A stretch of DNA of 64,000 nt from Aplectana chamaeleonis (lineage: Eukaryota; Nematoda; Chromadorea; Rhabditida; Cosmocercidae), in the NCBI GenBank assembly GCA_029168955.1, contig JAPDOI010001172.1, positions 149,910 through 213,909 on the forward strand. Direction: 5' to 3'. The position numbers and the translations under genes were made by a program. Of the stretch, positions 44,571-55,218 are shown one piece after another. Position 1 is the first letter of the stretch, and every line of letters starts with the position of its first letter. A model generated the notes under the pieces. The model ran no database searches. It was not told the DNA's origin and saw only the letters and a list, made by a program, of their open reading frames with translations.

Positions 44571-44741
44571 GTTGTGAACGTATGTGCTATCCATCCACCA
44601 CAGCCCTCCACAACCACCGCAACCGCCACATCCTCCACATCGCCCCCACAGGCACCACAGGCGCCACAAGCTCCACAAGCAGCACCATCGCAGCCGCTGG
44701 AGCCGCACATCGCCATCATTAGCGGAGTCATAATTCCAAAC
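44571..44741 (-). CDS. Cys/Gly-rich first exon
   Basis: A strong acceptor (ATTCTTTTTTTTGCAG) is followed by GTTTGGAATT and ATG at 44731, and the exon ends at CACAAC|GTAAGAAC (44571/44570). The frame starts MTPLMMAMCGSSGCDGAACG and continues as CGA repeats; after about 33 codons one frame gives GGDVEDVAVAVV and the next gives CGGCGGCGG then LWWMDSTYVHN, which keeps the Cys-Gly pattern and reaches the donor in phase 0. One missing base in a G run (about 44655) would explain this. The acceptor-plus-ATG arrangement fits trans-splicing. The product would be a small Cys-Gly-rich protein; its role is unknown. Confidence 0.45.
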
Positions 44742-45216
44742 CTGCAAAAAAAAGAATGCCATGAATATCGAAGACGAGCGTTTCAAGAATGAAGGTTACC
44801 GTCTGCGTCGTGAGATTGAAGGGACGCGATTGGACGGCAGCTGCCTGCCGTAACCACACGCCAACGTCAACGGCCATTTATGCGCCTGATGACCCACGGA
44901 GGTGCTATCATTTCTGAGGATCGAATCTGAAATGATGCAGTAGACAATAACCATTTTCATTTCGTTGGGCTGCAAGAAGTTTCAACAGTTTTCCTGACAA
45001 GATATTGTATTGAGGCTTCTAGTGGGGAATAATGGTCACTTGCAGACTAATCGAGAAAGGCCTTGCGCTCCTATCGAGTTTAAGTGGCCGACTATGCTAG
45101 CCTGAACGCTCAGCTTGTGAACGATGCAGATATCGCTTCGGGGGACTGCGATCACCAGCGCACATGACACAATCAATTGAACAGGCGTTCATCAGTACCC
45201 AAACTCGTAAACTTCG
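44742..45216. other. Intergenic, nothing firm
   Basis: I see no convincing exon or repeat in this interval. Confidence 0.4.
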
Positions 45217-45340
45217 TCACAGGGCAGTACGAACTTTCGACCGCATTCTTCGACTTCGACGTGCGGCCAACTGTTTCAACTTTGGGGACGGAAGTAACGT
45301 CCTATGTCGAAGCCAGTCCTTCAGCACCAAAGGAAAGAAA
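45217..45340 (-). CDS. Candidate terminal exon with a basic C-terminus
   Basis: After a pyrimidine-rich acceptor (TTTCTTTCCTTTGGTGCTGAAG) a minus-strand frame reads DWLRHRTLLPSPKLKQLAAR then RSRRMRSKVRTAL and ends in TGA at about 45217. It could be the last exon of the gene whose long exon lies at 45661-46213. A palindrome (gcgatcgct...agcgatcgc) at 45490-45530 lies between them. The acceptor AAG is less usual, so this is tentative. Confidence 0.3.
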
Positions 45341-45660
45341 ACAATTTTGAAGGTAGATGTGGCTTTTAAACTTTGAAGTTCGCTGGTGCTCTCCATTGCG
45401 TTCACTCCGGCGAGAGTTGTACTGAAATATGTCCACAAAATTCTTTTCGCAAATATTTCAATAGCTGAGCTATTATCTCTCACAGGCTGGCGATCGCTAT
45501 GTATCACTTTCTGTACAGAGCGATCGCCAGCGCTGATCAACCACGAGCCGGCTTAACCTTCTGTCAACCATCGCAACCAGGAAGTGCTACAGTCGGCATG
45601 GATCGCAATGATACTCCCTTTTCGTTCCCTTTATGCGTTAGGCGCGAACCGCGTACATAT

Positions 45661-46213
45661 GTTATGGATAAGCGCGTTGAGCTGCTTGGAGAAGCACTAT
45701 ATATGGAAAGCAAAGCATCAGTGCCATTTGTGCTGACAGTACGTATAGGCTCCGCCATTGGACTAGTTTCGTGCTTCTTCAGCACCGTTCTTTTCACATC
45801 TCCAAGTTCGTCAACCCAGCCGTCGCCGCTGCCTACACCAACTACTGACACCAACCGAATAGCAGCATCTTTTCGCCCCACTTGGTCATTTTCAACCTAC
45901 ATATGTAGAATTTAATTCTGATAGAACGTTCATCCAAGTCGAATCGTACATACTGCAAAGCACAGGAGTAAACATATGCCTGTGAAGCAGAATATTTGGA
46001 AGCGATTGTAGCCAAAGCAGGAGAAGGGGATACCATTTATTTAGCTGCACAATTAATAGATACTGCCTTTGATATAAAACTTCAAACCAGTCGGAAGCTA
46101 GTTTATACATGTGTTGTTTAGCATTACGTAATTTTTTCGCTGGCATGTACGCCCACGTCATCATTGATGCGCTTAACGACAGTTGATTTTCATTGTTTAG
46201 GTGAACAAACCAG
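45661..46213 (-). CDS. Long exon of an unrecognised gene (two single-base frameshifts)
   Basis: A good acceptor (GGATATTTTACAG) at 46214 begins VWFVHLNNENQLSLSASMMT, MPAKKLRNAKQHMYKLASDW and YLLIVQLNKWYP. The frame then moves by one base (CCCC run, about 46030) to SPALATIASKYSASQAYVYS and CALQYVRFDLDERSIRIKFY, and again (AGG, about 45903) to VENDQVGRKDAAIRLVSVVG, followed by an acidic and Ser/Thr-rich stretch ending at ACATAT|GTACGCG. The coherence across the two shifts suggests missing bases in the sequence and not chance frames. The family is not recognised; no signal peptide or membrane segment is visible. Further exons were not located with confidence. Confidence 0.5.
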
Positions 46214-47415
46214 ACCTGTAAAATATCCTTCACACAGCAAGGCTATCCGGGCGAAAGATTGCGGTAGGTTACGGGCGGGTAAACGGTAGCCGGTCAATGT
46301 CTCAGATTTTGCTCAAAACATTTGGAGTATGAACACGACTTTAAGTGTCCGTTAATTCGTTTTCAGGAATAAATGCCAATAACGCTGCTAACGTAGAGAA
46401 AAAGGGGCGAAATGGGCAAAGGTTGGGTACAAAAACGTCTTTTTGCTTATAAACACTTTTAAAAGCAGAAACATAAATTCTGAAAAAACTATTGTCATCA
46501 GCGCGACCCGCTGGATACAACCAGATTGAGAAAGTGCGGAAACCTTCGCGAGGAGACCGCTTTTTGGGCAAGTTATATCGACGCATGATAACGTGTAAAT
46601 TCACGCGCGGTGATTACGATGAAAAACCAGAAGTGCCTGAATTGGAGTTTTATCGTATAGTGGAACAACTCTTGCTTCAGAAACGGATCTCCTCGAGGAA
46701 GCCTTCGGCCTTCCTGATATGATTGGAACCAACAGGTCGGCTGACCTACAATTTACCCGCAAGGAGAATATATCGACAAAAAAAACGAGATAACCCTCGA
46801 AATAAAAGTTTTTCTGTCACGTTCGAAAAAATTCTGATGGGTTCCTTCACTGTTTCGCGAGGCTTCAAAACGTCTATTTGGCTGTTCAAAGGTGTCCATT
46901 ACAAAAATCTGAATTCTGACTTAAAAGAGCGCACCAGAGTTATGTATGTAACTAGGAAATACACATTTTCCATCTGTTACTTGGGATAGCCTTTAATATG
47001 TTTCCCAGAAAGTTTGATGAAATTTCTCACAGACCCTGCGCAGCTTTTTTGTACAAAACGTGTTCGAGGGATCTATGTTTCCCACGTACGGTGAACACAA
47101 AGATAAGTAAGGGGCTATTCCATGGCGACGCCACAATTGCTACAAAATCGACACATTCGAAGACTGCTGACTTTGAATAGGGGACATATGAGAGTACAGG
47201 GGAAAACTTCAGAAGTGAGTTGAACCTTTATCTGGATTACAGAGGACGAACAAAGCTGAAACGCAGAAGACGGATGCAATCTGCTCTGGGCTGCATTTGT
47301 CGATCGGCATTCGATTCGCTTCCCGGGAAGACGCGTGCCTGCGCGTCTGTAAAAGCTGCCGGTTTGCTGGGTACAGGAACTTCGTCACTACTGCTACTAG
47401 ATGTATTACCTCCGA
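46214..47415. other. Intergenic/intronic with a fragment of repeat R1
   Basis: 46250-46330 (gcggtaggttacggg...gtctcagattttgctcaaaa) resembles the middle of R1. Other ORFs, such as plus-strand 46492-46722, have no splice support. Confidence 0.45.
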
Positions 47416-47813
47416 TCACGAACAGTGCTTATCTTCCGGAGTGGGAACTTCGATTTTTGCACCGTATTTTTTCAACAGATTGAATGCGTCGATAAGCAGT
47501 CGACCAGCGGCTCCCGGTTTTGCCTTTTGTCCCTTTGTTGCTGGCTGAAACGCAAGAAACGAAAATCGATCAAGTGTGCAATTCAACGAATGAATACTTA
47601 CTTGCTTTCTTGAGAAACCTGTCCATCTACCCCAACAATAGCATAATCCCTGTCCTCGTGTTCACTAAGTGAGACAAACGCACGTTCATCTGCACTGGAT
47701 AGATGCGGTAGGAACTGCTGAAACAAGTTAAGAAGGAACTGAAAAACTTGCGAACAAGTTATCTTCTGATCAGGGTGTGCGGCATCTTCTGCTTTCTGCC
47801 CATTTCCGGCCAT
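47416..47813 (-). CDS. Small unrecognised gene, two exons
   Basis: Exon 1 (47602-47813) starts MAGNGQKAEDAAHPDQKITC, followed by an amphipathic segment (SQVFQFLLNLFQQFLPHL) and SADERAFVSLSEHEDRDYAI, ending at an excellent donor AGCAA|GTAAGTA. Exon 2 (47416-47544) follows TTTCTTGCGTTTCAG and reads PATKGQKAKPGAAGRLLIDA, FNLLKKYGAKIEVPTPEDKH then CS and TGA. The intron is 57 bp. The phases as written differ by one base, so one indel or another splice choice is needed. The predicted product is a helical cytosolic or nuclear protein of about 115 residues; I do not recognise it. Confidence 0.5.
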
Positions 47814-48649
47814 TTCTTTCCGTTTTGCGCAAGTTAAAATAGAAAAATTTGACAGAAAACATAAAATCGTGGACAACGGTCCTGGTAAATTAAAATACAG
47901 AGAGAAGATCCCATTAACGGTTAACTAACTATTTTAGGTAACCTCACCCGCATTCTCTACAGTTCCCTATGGCGGTAAGCACGTGTATCTCGCTAGTCCG
48001 AGGCTGGTATGCATGAGTAATATATGTGCTGCTGTTCGCTGTACACGGTCGGGCAATGTACCACCCTTTTTACTGATTTTTTAAAACTTTTCGGTGTCTG
48101 TTTTCTGCCTCATTTGGAAATTTCTATGTGTTTTTTGTTCTCTGTCAACTTCTCTGTCAACTTTCCTGGTTTTCTGATTTCTGTTTCCGGAAAAATTTTC
48201 CGCACATCCCTTCGTTCCTGATGTACAGCTACCAATATGCTAAAGGCTCACTGGGTCCAGACAATCCTATCAAATTGTTATCAAGTTTGATCTCGACTCG
48301 GTAACGAGTCGGCTCCTGATTAGATGAGCCATCGCCAGCAGTCGCCGTTTCGCCGCAGACAAGAATCATTGACAATAGCAAAGCAGCCGAATGTACACAA
48401 CTTGAACCGTATACTTAGCTCCGTCCTTCGAGTGTCAACAACGCTAGAATAAACTGATTTGACGGGGAAAACAGCCCAGATATTTTAAATCCCAAGATCA
48501 AGCAGTCTCCGCTACGCAAGGAGAGACATTACTAAAATTAGACGGCGATGATGCAGCTGCTCCGTTTTGGATAAGTGACACTGAAATGGAATTCAATGGA
48601 GATCTGCGTGTGCGATGGCCCTGATAGGCGTTGCTGTCCACTCCTCAAT
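47814..48649. other. Intergenic, nothing recognised
   Basis: Possible upstream sequence of the small gene at 47.4-47.8 kb. No exon or repeat was identified. Confidence 0.4.
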
Positions 48650-49147
48650 TTAAAGGTAGTGTTCATGATAAAAAGCGTATTCCAGTTTCCTACCAGGAAT
48701 GGGCTGGTGAGGGGCACACCAATGCTGAAACCGAAAGAACACATGAAAAACGAGCCAGGAAAGCTCCAAAAGAGCCCGCAGTTGCCACTTCGAGCGCAAG
48801 GCAACCCAAAAGCGCATCACGCGCCCACCGACGTGAACAAATGAAAGATTTCGAGATCGTGAACGATGCGCGATGATTTCCAATCATTAGCCCTGTTCTT
48901 CCCTTCATTCTCAACTTCTCTTTTTTACTCAGGTCAGCTCGCATACATTGGCTGCAAAAGACGGAAGTTACAAGCTGCGGACAACCTGTCCACCATGTTC
49001 CTTAGCTCAATTTTTGAGGGACCATAGCTTCGTTCCCAGAAGGTCTTGTGCACGATTTCAGACATACTCAGTGGAATCAGCATGGGGCCGTTTTCTTAAG
49101 ATAGGCGGGGTAGACGAAAACGATTTCTATCGTGAATACTGCCTTAA
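48650..49147. mobile_element. TTAA-type MITE, copy 5 (interior type B)
   Basis: It is bounded by TTAA (48650-48653 and 49144-49147) with termini AGGTAGTGTTCATGATAA and ATCGTGAATACTGCC. The interior is the inverse of copy 4. ORFs of 76-105 residues across it are not genes. Confidence 0.9.
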
Positions 49148-49430
49148 CAAAGTCTATAGAAATTTGTTGGGTGAGTTTTTCTCAACTATCTTCCGCATTT
49201 TCGTTTCCCTGATCTTACTTTTTTTTTCTTTAGTTTGTTTCCTTAAGGTAGACTACAGTGAATGAAGGAGGCGCACCATCATATGAACCGTACGCGCGTT
49301 CGCGATACATCAGCGGTCAAAAGGGTCTGATGGCGCGCAAACGATCTTCTCCGCAGCCTCATCGATTCGGCTTGACTGAATTAGGCGAAGAGGGCTTTTC
49401 GTGGTAAAGTTCCTGAAAAACGACAGAACA
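49148..49430. other. Intergenic, nothing recognised
   Basis: No feature is supported. Confidence 0.4.
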
Positions 49431-49995
49431 TCCCTTCGTCAACTGGGGAATTCTCCCGAGTCGAGAGAGGAGGCGGAGGGGACCTCCGGCTAGCAAATCT
49501 TTCCTTATTCTCCCGATCGCCAGTCGTCTTCCCAAGCCACGCAAACCCAACACCCATTAGTCATTGATTTATGAAAGTCGGCTGGCCGAACTTCCCTCGA
49601 GTCGAGGGAGCCCGCGGCGGAGGACACTCCGGCTAAACTAACATATCCCTTGTGTCTCCGAAAGGTCGCCAGTCTTCCCCTGGTATCGTTGTCGCAACCC
49701 AGAGATACCTTACACCCATCTTGAGTAGAGTCTGCTCCCCTCAACTTGCGAGGGATTTAATCGAGACCAGGCTATTGGCTCGAAACTATCCCTTGCATCA
49801 TCCTCGTATACATGACTTTGTTGTCTCGTTTCATCATGTGTTTTAGGTTACAGAGGGAGGCGTTATCTTCCCCTGGTAATCTGGACATACACGATGATTA
49901 CCTTACACCGCTTCCTGTGAGTGGCTCCCGAGCCGACTCCCTCAACTTGCGAAGTGCGAGACCACTTCTCGACTATCCCGTGTATACTTCATAAG
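49431..49995. repeat. Degenerate tandem repeats upstream of an ORF
   Basis: 'cccgagtcgagagaggaggc' with 'ggacctccggctagc' (49456-49495) returns as 'cctcgagtcgagggagcccg' with 'ggacactccggctaaac' (49595-49640), and 'gtcttcccctggta' with 'gattaccttacacc' and 'cctcaacttgcga' occurs at 49671-49755 and again at 49867-49950. The units are about 140-195 bp. This could be leader or LTR sequence of an unidentified element. Confidence 0.6.
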
Positions 49996-49996
49996 T

Positions 49997-50257
49997 ATGA
50001 CACCCAGTCGGACTGAAGTTGATGCTCCTCGTCTCATGCTCGAGGGAGAGGTAAGAGTCACAACCGTGAAACTCTCCGATATTCTTGATTCTCCCCGTTA
50101 CGTCACAAGACAGGTGTTAGCTACCGAACGCCTTATCGTCGTGTACAGGCTTCGAGGGGAGAGGGAGACGTCTTCCTGGGTGGTGACTTATCTCCCTCGA
50201 CAAAATCTGAAAGATAGACAGCTAAATGTGCCGTTGTCGTATTATGTCTCCGACTGA
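49997..50257 (+). CDS. Uninterrupted 86-codon ORF, unrecognised
   Basis: An ATG-initiated frame starts MTPSRTEVDAPRLMLEGEVR and continues with alternating hydrophobic residues (VTTVKLSDILDSPRYVTRQV, ERLIVVYRLRGERETSSWVV) to YYVSD and TGA. The pattern suggests a small beta-rich protein. It is one of few non-repetitive intact ORFs in the window and lies directly after the tandem repeats at 49.4-49.99 kb, so it may belong to a mobile element. No splice signals are needed and none is obvious. I do not recognise the family. Confidence 0.35.
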   Translation: MTPSRTEVDAPRLMLEGEVRVTTVKLSDILDSPRYVTRQVLATERLIVVYRLRGERETSSWVVTYLPRQNLKDRQLNVPLSYYVSD

Positions 50258-50974
50258 AGGAAGCAACAACCACGATCTGAGAATATATGTGCGTTCTATT
50301 ACCCCCGATTTAGAAGTTGAGTTCTAATTAAAGTATCGCCAACCTTGAAGAAATGTTCACACCCGTTTAGATTTACATACGCTGTGTGTGGAGACTATCT
50401 CGGTAATACACTGATGTGAAATTGCACATACCTATCCTCGATTCAGAGCTAGCACATTGGCATAGGTTATCCAATTGTTGAAGTGAAGGAAATCCGCCTC
50501 GATTCATGGAGCACTGCACATTGGCATAGTTTGTATGAACACAGATGTGTACACCCAGGATGACGATAGGCCCGTTGAGTGATCAGTTGTGATCAGTTGT
50601 AGTTCACGATTTAGCGTCACACTAGAAAAACTCTCGAAATGTTACCTTAGATAAGGTTGTTACGTCACAAAGACAGCTACGACAGTTAATACAGGTTTAG
50701 CTAGCTTTCAGAAAATGAATCTTACTGGATACAAGGTGAGCTATAGTCCCGAGAAGAAAATCAGCTTGAAGATACGGATACAGGCTATCCATAGGTTTTA
50801 ATTATGTAAGATACCATGATAGAATCCGCCGGAGCAACAAAAAACCCGATGTATCGATAATAGCAAGGAGCAACAAATGTAATACCCCCACCGACCCTAT
50901 GAGAGGAATATAATCCCCTTTAATATACCCCGAATCGCTCGCTTGCGACAGGAGCTCTCCCTCTTTCCCGTTTA
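50258..50974. other. Intergenic, AT-rich
   Basis: No gene is recognised. The minus-strand frame at 50802-50984 may be a decayed continuation of the adjoining mariner fragment. Confidence 0.4.
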
Positions 50975-51365
50975 GAAGTATCAACGCTTTAATAGTATCG
51001 CTTCGCTTGCGACTAAGCCTGATGGTAAGAGAGCAGTCAAGACTAGTTTGGTTGGCCTTAACATGGAGAAGTTATCTTTAGCTATGGCACCTCTCCGTAT
51101 ACGGCACAAATCTCTAGCAGCTTCCGTGGCTTTGGCACCTCGGTTAAACGCAAAAAGTAGATGGTGTCGAAAATGCTCGTTTTTGTCGACTTGACACTCC
51201 ATTTAAATGCTCTAAAATTAACAAAAACTAATCGAAACAAAAACCAAATAGACTTTCTTGTAGAGCGAAAAATTCTTTCGAATAACACAAAACATTGTAC
51301 CAAAAATTTCATTTCGATCGCTAATTTTTAATTTAAAAACGGCAAGAACTTATCGGACAACCTAA
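50975..51365 (-). mobile_element. Mariner-family transposon fragment (5' end)
   Basis: The minus strand starts with the mariner-like terminus TTAGGTTGTCCGATAAGTTC at 51365, next to TA (51366-51367), and after about 160 bp encodes NEHFRHHLLFAFNRGAKATE, AAR and, one frame over, ICAVYGE: the N-terminal paired-like helix-turn-helix of mariner transposases. The catalytic domain is missing and frames are broken, so it is inactive. Confidence 0.75.
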
Positions 51366-51418
51366 TAGTTCAGTTCAGTATGATACAGTACCCGCGCTAA
51401 GTTCTGTACAGTCTACAG

Positions 51419-52022
51419 CAATAGAAGTAGGACCTGGTGAGGCTGCGGACCCTTCCTAACATACTGTAGTCTGATTGTGTTATCACTCATTTTTTTTGAA
51501 TAACTGAGATTGGTCGGTGAGTTTCGTTTCCACTCTCGCATTTTCACCTGTTTGCATTGCTTCCACAAGTGTAGTCGCATCGGTGAAAACGCAGACTCAC
51601 CGATCTATCAAAGCTGTACCGAAAAACTGAGTGATACCACTAACAAGCTACCGTATGTTAGGGCGAGTCCGCAACCTCACCAGGGGTCGTATTCGCCAAC
51701 AACCCGCCGAGGGTAGTCGAAGGGAAGCGGAAGGGATGATACCGCGCGCGGCAGAGGAGCAGATCAACCCATCTTACACCATGTAAGATGGAAATGCAAA
51801 CTGTGTTACGTATCGATATCACTGCGAAAAGATAAAGATTCCATCGCGAAGCGGCCATTCTTCAGCTATGCGATTCGAAAAATTCCGGCGGTCGCGAGGG
51901 AAGCCAAGGGAGGCGAGAGGTGGCCGTGGAGCGCGCATTTTGTACTGAAATTTCACCTCATCTACCCTTCGACTCCCCGGCGGGTTGATGGCGAATACGA
52001 CCCCAGGTCCTACTTCCATTGC
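51419..52022. mobile_element. Inverted-repeat MITE (outer) split by another MITE
   Basis: The left end (caatagaagtaggacctgg, then tgaggctgcggac and ctaacatactgtag) is matched in reverse by 51600-51683 (gttagggcgagtccgcaacc, tcaccagg) and, beyond the inner MITE, by 52007-52022 (tcctacttccattg). Without the insertion the outer element is about 280 bp. Confidence 0.75.
51684..52003. mobile_element. 320-bp MITE nested in the 51419-52022 element
   Basis: Termini GGGTCGTATTCGCCAACAAC and, complemented, GGGTCGTATTCGCCATCAAC are flanked by CAG on both sides (51681-51683 and 52004-52006). The interior is GC-rich and non-coding. The 3-bp duplication resembles PIF/Harbinger-type insertion. Confidence 0.8.
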
Positions 52023-52030
52023 GGAAGACT

Positions 52031-52764
52031 ACAAAAACGGGGAGCATCTGGCAAACTTGGCAAAAAAGCGTCCGATGCATGTAACTTTTTTGAATTCTGA
52101 AAACGCTGTCATATTCACAGATCGAATTGCTACCTAATTATTTGACTGGTAGGCCGAAATTTCCTAAAATCGCTTTGTTTTCTAAGGAAATTGTTTTTTC
52201 AATAGTTTTTCAAAAACGTCGCGGGCGGCGAAGTGCGGCGAAACTTTGAGCAGTATTTGTATAAGTAATGGAAGAGCAACCTGTATGCTTTCTTCATAAA
52301 TTAGTTGCAGGTGAGAGATTCTCAAGGTTTGTGTAAGTTGAATTTTGAAATCTGGCAGTAAACACGCTTGAGAACTACCTGAAAAGTCGGAGTTTTGTTG
52401 CGAGAACCTCGGACTCTGGAATGAAGGATTTCGAAAATTAAACCAATATAAACCTGAAGATTCTCTCGCCTGCACCTAATTCATGAAGAGAGCCTACAGA
52501 TCGCTCTTCAATTACTTTTACAAGTATTACTCAAAGTTTCGCCGCACTTCGCCGCGCGCGACGTTTTTGAAAAACGATTGCAAAAGCTATTTTCTTGAAA
52601 AACAAAGCGATTTTGGGAAACTAAGGCATACAACTCACATAATTAGGTAGCCATTCGATCTGTGAATATGATAGCGTTTTCAGAATTCAAAAAAGTCTTT
52701 AATCAACAAAGTTACATGCATCGGACGCTTTTTTGCCAAGTTTGCCAGATGCTTCCCGTTTTTA
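52031..52764. repeat. Fold-back element, 734 bp, arms about 300 bp
   Basis: The left arm (aacggggagcatctggcaaa, aaaaaagcgtccgatgcatg, gtcgcgggcggcgaagtgcg) is the near-exact complement of the right arm (cgcacttcgccgcgcgcgac, catgcatcggacgctttttt, tttgccagatgcttcccgtt). It is immediately adjacent to the nested MITEs. Transcription would give a long hairpin. Confidence 0.9.
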
Positions 52765-53030
52765 CAAAACTTAGTTCGGGTATTGTACCTTCTATACGCA
52801 TGCCCAATCTTTACCAATGCTGGCGAATCTCTCGGATTTCTCAGTTTTTTCTCTTTACAGCAATTTCTTTCTTAAGTCATCGGAATGTTTTCCTGGTTTC
52901 AGTTTTCTTCATTTTTTTTGAATGGCGTTCTCCATGGATTTTCTGCCGTTTGGCGTCTGAACCGCAACTTTATTATATCTTTACTTGTTCGAATCCCGGT
53001 ATTTACACTGATTTATGAAAAGTAACCCAC
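52765..53030. other. Intergenic/intronic, nothing firm
   Basis: The phrase 'gttcgaatcccgg' at about 52988 looks like a tRNA T-loop, but no cloverleaf can be formed around it. Confidence 0.4.
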
Positions 53031-53519
53031 CTTATTGTGACATTCACCCTTGCCGTCATTTCTTTGTCCGGATCTTTTGATCGCAGGCAAACCTCGGCCA
53101 CATTATGCGCCGATTTCGAGTTTGTTGGCGGCAAGAGCTAAACAAAATGAAAGTTCAAAGACGCTCGTAGTGTACGGGTATCAGCGCATGGTTTCGGAGT
53201 CCTTGCAGAAGGACTCGAACGCCATATGAGAGACTGCTTGCATGCACCCTTAGCTCCAAAAGTGTTTTTCAGGTGTATTAATTTCTGAAGTCTCTATTTT
53301 ATAGAATACTTCAAGCGACTTTTCGTTAATCAAATTAGGATAATCACGCATGCGCGTATGGCAGGAACAGAAGTGTTGGAAACTTTAGGGAATAAAACTG
53401 CATAAAATATTAACGAGCAAGGCACGAACCTGATCCAGGGATATTTTTCCAGCCAATCGGATCACGTCTTTCCGTTGCAAAAACATCTTATCATAGACCT
53501 CCAACTCAACAAGAAGATC
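53031..53519 (-). CDS. Two consecutive exons of an unrecognised gene
   Basis: The first exon (53430-53519) is exactly 30 codons, DLLVELEVYDKMFLQRKDVI then RLAGKISLDQ, between CCCCAAGCTTGTAG and CAG|GTTCGT, phase 0 at both ends. The second (53031-53137, 107 bp) follows TTCATTTTGTTTAG, reads LLPPTNSKSAHNVAEVCLRS then KDPDKEMTARVNVTI and ends in phase 2 at ATAAG|GTGGGT. The intron is 292 bp. Phases and splice sites agree without frameshift, so this is one of the best-supported genes here. The first exon looks like an amphipathic helix. Neither the family nor the flanking exons could be identified. Confidence 0.6.
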
Positions 53520-54685
53520 CTACAAGCTTGGGGAGATATTTTATAAACTTGATATTCACACTAAAAAATAAAGGTGAGTTATACCTTAGAGGCTCGTCGT
53601 TCGAATGGGAATTTTACTATTGATGCTGATGTGGAAGCATCAGTTGGTTGCCACACTAATGAGAATCCCGATTTTGTTACCTTAAAATGTCGGGGTATGC
53701 CATAAAGAGTTGCGAATGATTATCCGTTTACACAATTTTCTTCGAAAATAGCTCAAACTCGTTTTCACCCTCCCTTCCAGAGATTCGTTGTTCTGCTTTT
53801 TCGCCTATCTTGAGGACGGTCCCATGCTGATTCCAATGATGTTTTTGGAATCGTACAAAACCTTCTAGAACCGGAGTTATGGTCCCTCAAAATTTGGTGC
53901 ATATGAGTTATCGAAAATTGCTTGGTTCTCTAGAACTACTACAAGATTTTCACATTTCTATTTTTACATACTTTATAGACCTCCGCAGTTTATCTTTTTT
54001 CCCGAGAATTACAGAACTCCTATAATTGCCAAACACAATGACTGTAATTTACCTGTTTTTGTGATAAATCCGCGTTGAAAGTGGTCACTTTCTTATTTCC
54101 GTAACTGAGCTTCAATCTGAAATCGATTGCAAGTCAACTCTTCAGGTGACATTACATACAGTCGTCCTGGATCACGCTGATACTTTGCGCTCCTTATTGT
54201 GCGGTGGCGCAGACTCGGTGCGGTTCGGGGTTAAATTTAGTGTGTCATTGCGGACTCGCGCTGCTCATCGGTTTTGTACGAGCTTCCGTGTTCGCCCTCA
54301 TCAGTTTTGGGTTTGCAAACTCTACGTTTCCTATATAACTATTTTTTGCTTGAGTTTCAATTTTCGGGGATAGCGGTAATCGTCGGCAACGAATAGGAGC
54401 CGCCAATTTTCGGTGATTTTTATTTCGTGGTGTTAGCCAATTAGAATCTGTATTTAGTGTCCGTTACCGAATGTTGACTTCTCTAGCGAAATTTTCAGTG
54501 ATCGAAAATCTTTTTAGAATTTTTCTATTGTTTAGACTGGTCCAAATCCCTAGGAAAATTCCTTAATGTGGGTTTTTCTCCATTTTCGATTATTTTTTTC
54601 CGAAACTGGTTTTATGATGAGTGTTTTGTTGTGTTACCTCTCCAAACCAATTTTCCTGGGTAAGGGTCATGCGAATTTTTTTTTG
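53520..54685. other. Intergenic/intronic with a MITE type-B fragment
   Basis: 53780-53905 (cgcctatcttgagg, gattccaatgatgt, gaaccggagttatggtccct) matches the start of the type-B MITE interior at 41255-41360 without TIRs, so it is a truncated relative. No exon is called. Confidence 0.5.
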
Positions 54686-55218
54686 TTAAAGGCAGTGGTC
54701 ACGATGAAAAACGTTATCGAAAAAACTACAAAAATTAGCTTAGATCGGAAAAAGCTGAAAAACTATGAAGGTAGCGCGGGCTAGAATTAGAGTTTATAGG
54801 GCCCAAGGATGACAGTTCGTGCACTCGTGCACAGCGCCGCCGAAAAAGTTCGGTCTCATGCCGAGCAGACAAAAATAATCGACATTTAGAGGAAGGAATG
54901 AATGCAAATTTACCTAATAAAATCAGTTGAACAATGAAAGCAAGCAATTCAGTGAATGTTTTTGACTAGATGAGTCAATGTTCATTGATTGAAATTCAAT
55001 TTCAAGTCAGCTGATGTTCTTGATATTACAGATCATCGATGCCGATGATGTGGAGTGGGCTCCTCCGCCATCAAAAGACAAGAAAGTTCAGGCTTTAAAT
55101 TGGCCCGAAACAGCGGTTTTTCGCGATTTTTTCTTATGCGTCCTACTACTCGAAACCCGGAAAAGAGTTTCCAGAGGAAAAGAAGACAAACATATTTTAT
55201 CGCGACCACTGCCTTCAA
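54686..55218. mobile_element. TTAA-type MITE, copy 6 (interior type C)
   Basis: It is flanked by TTAA (54686-54689) and TCAA (55215-55218) with termini AGGCAGTGGTCACGATGA and ATCGCGACCACTGCCT. The interior is the inverse of copy 3. It has no transposase. Confidence 0.88.

Noticed and set aside
52975..53010. tRNA-like T-loop phrase gttcgaatcccgg
   Set aside because: Stems of a tRNA cannot be formed on either strand around it.
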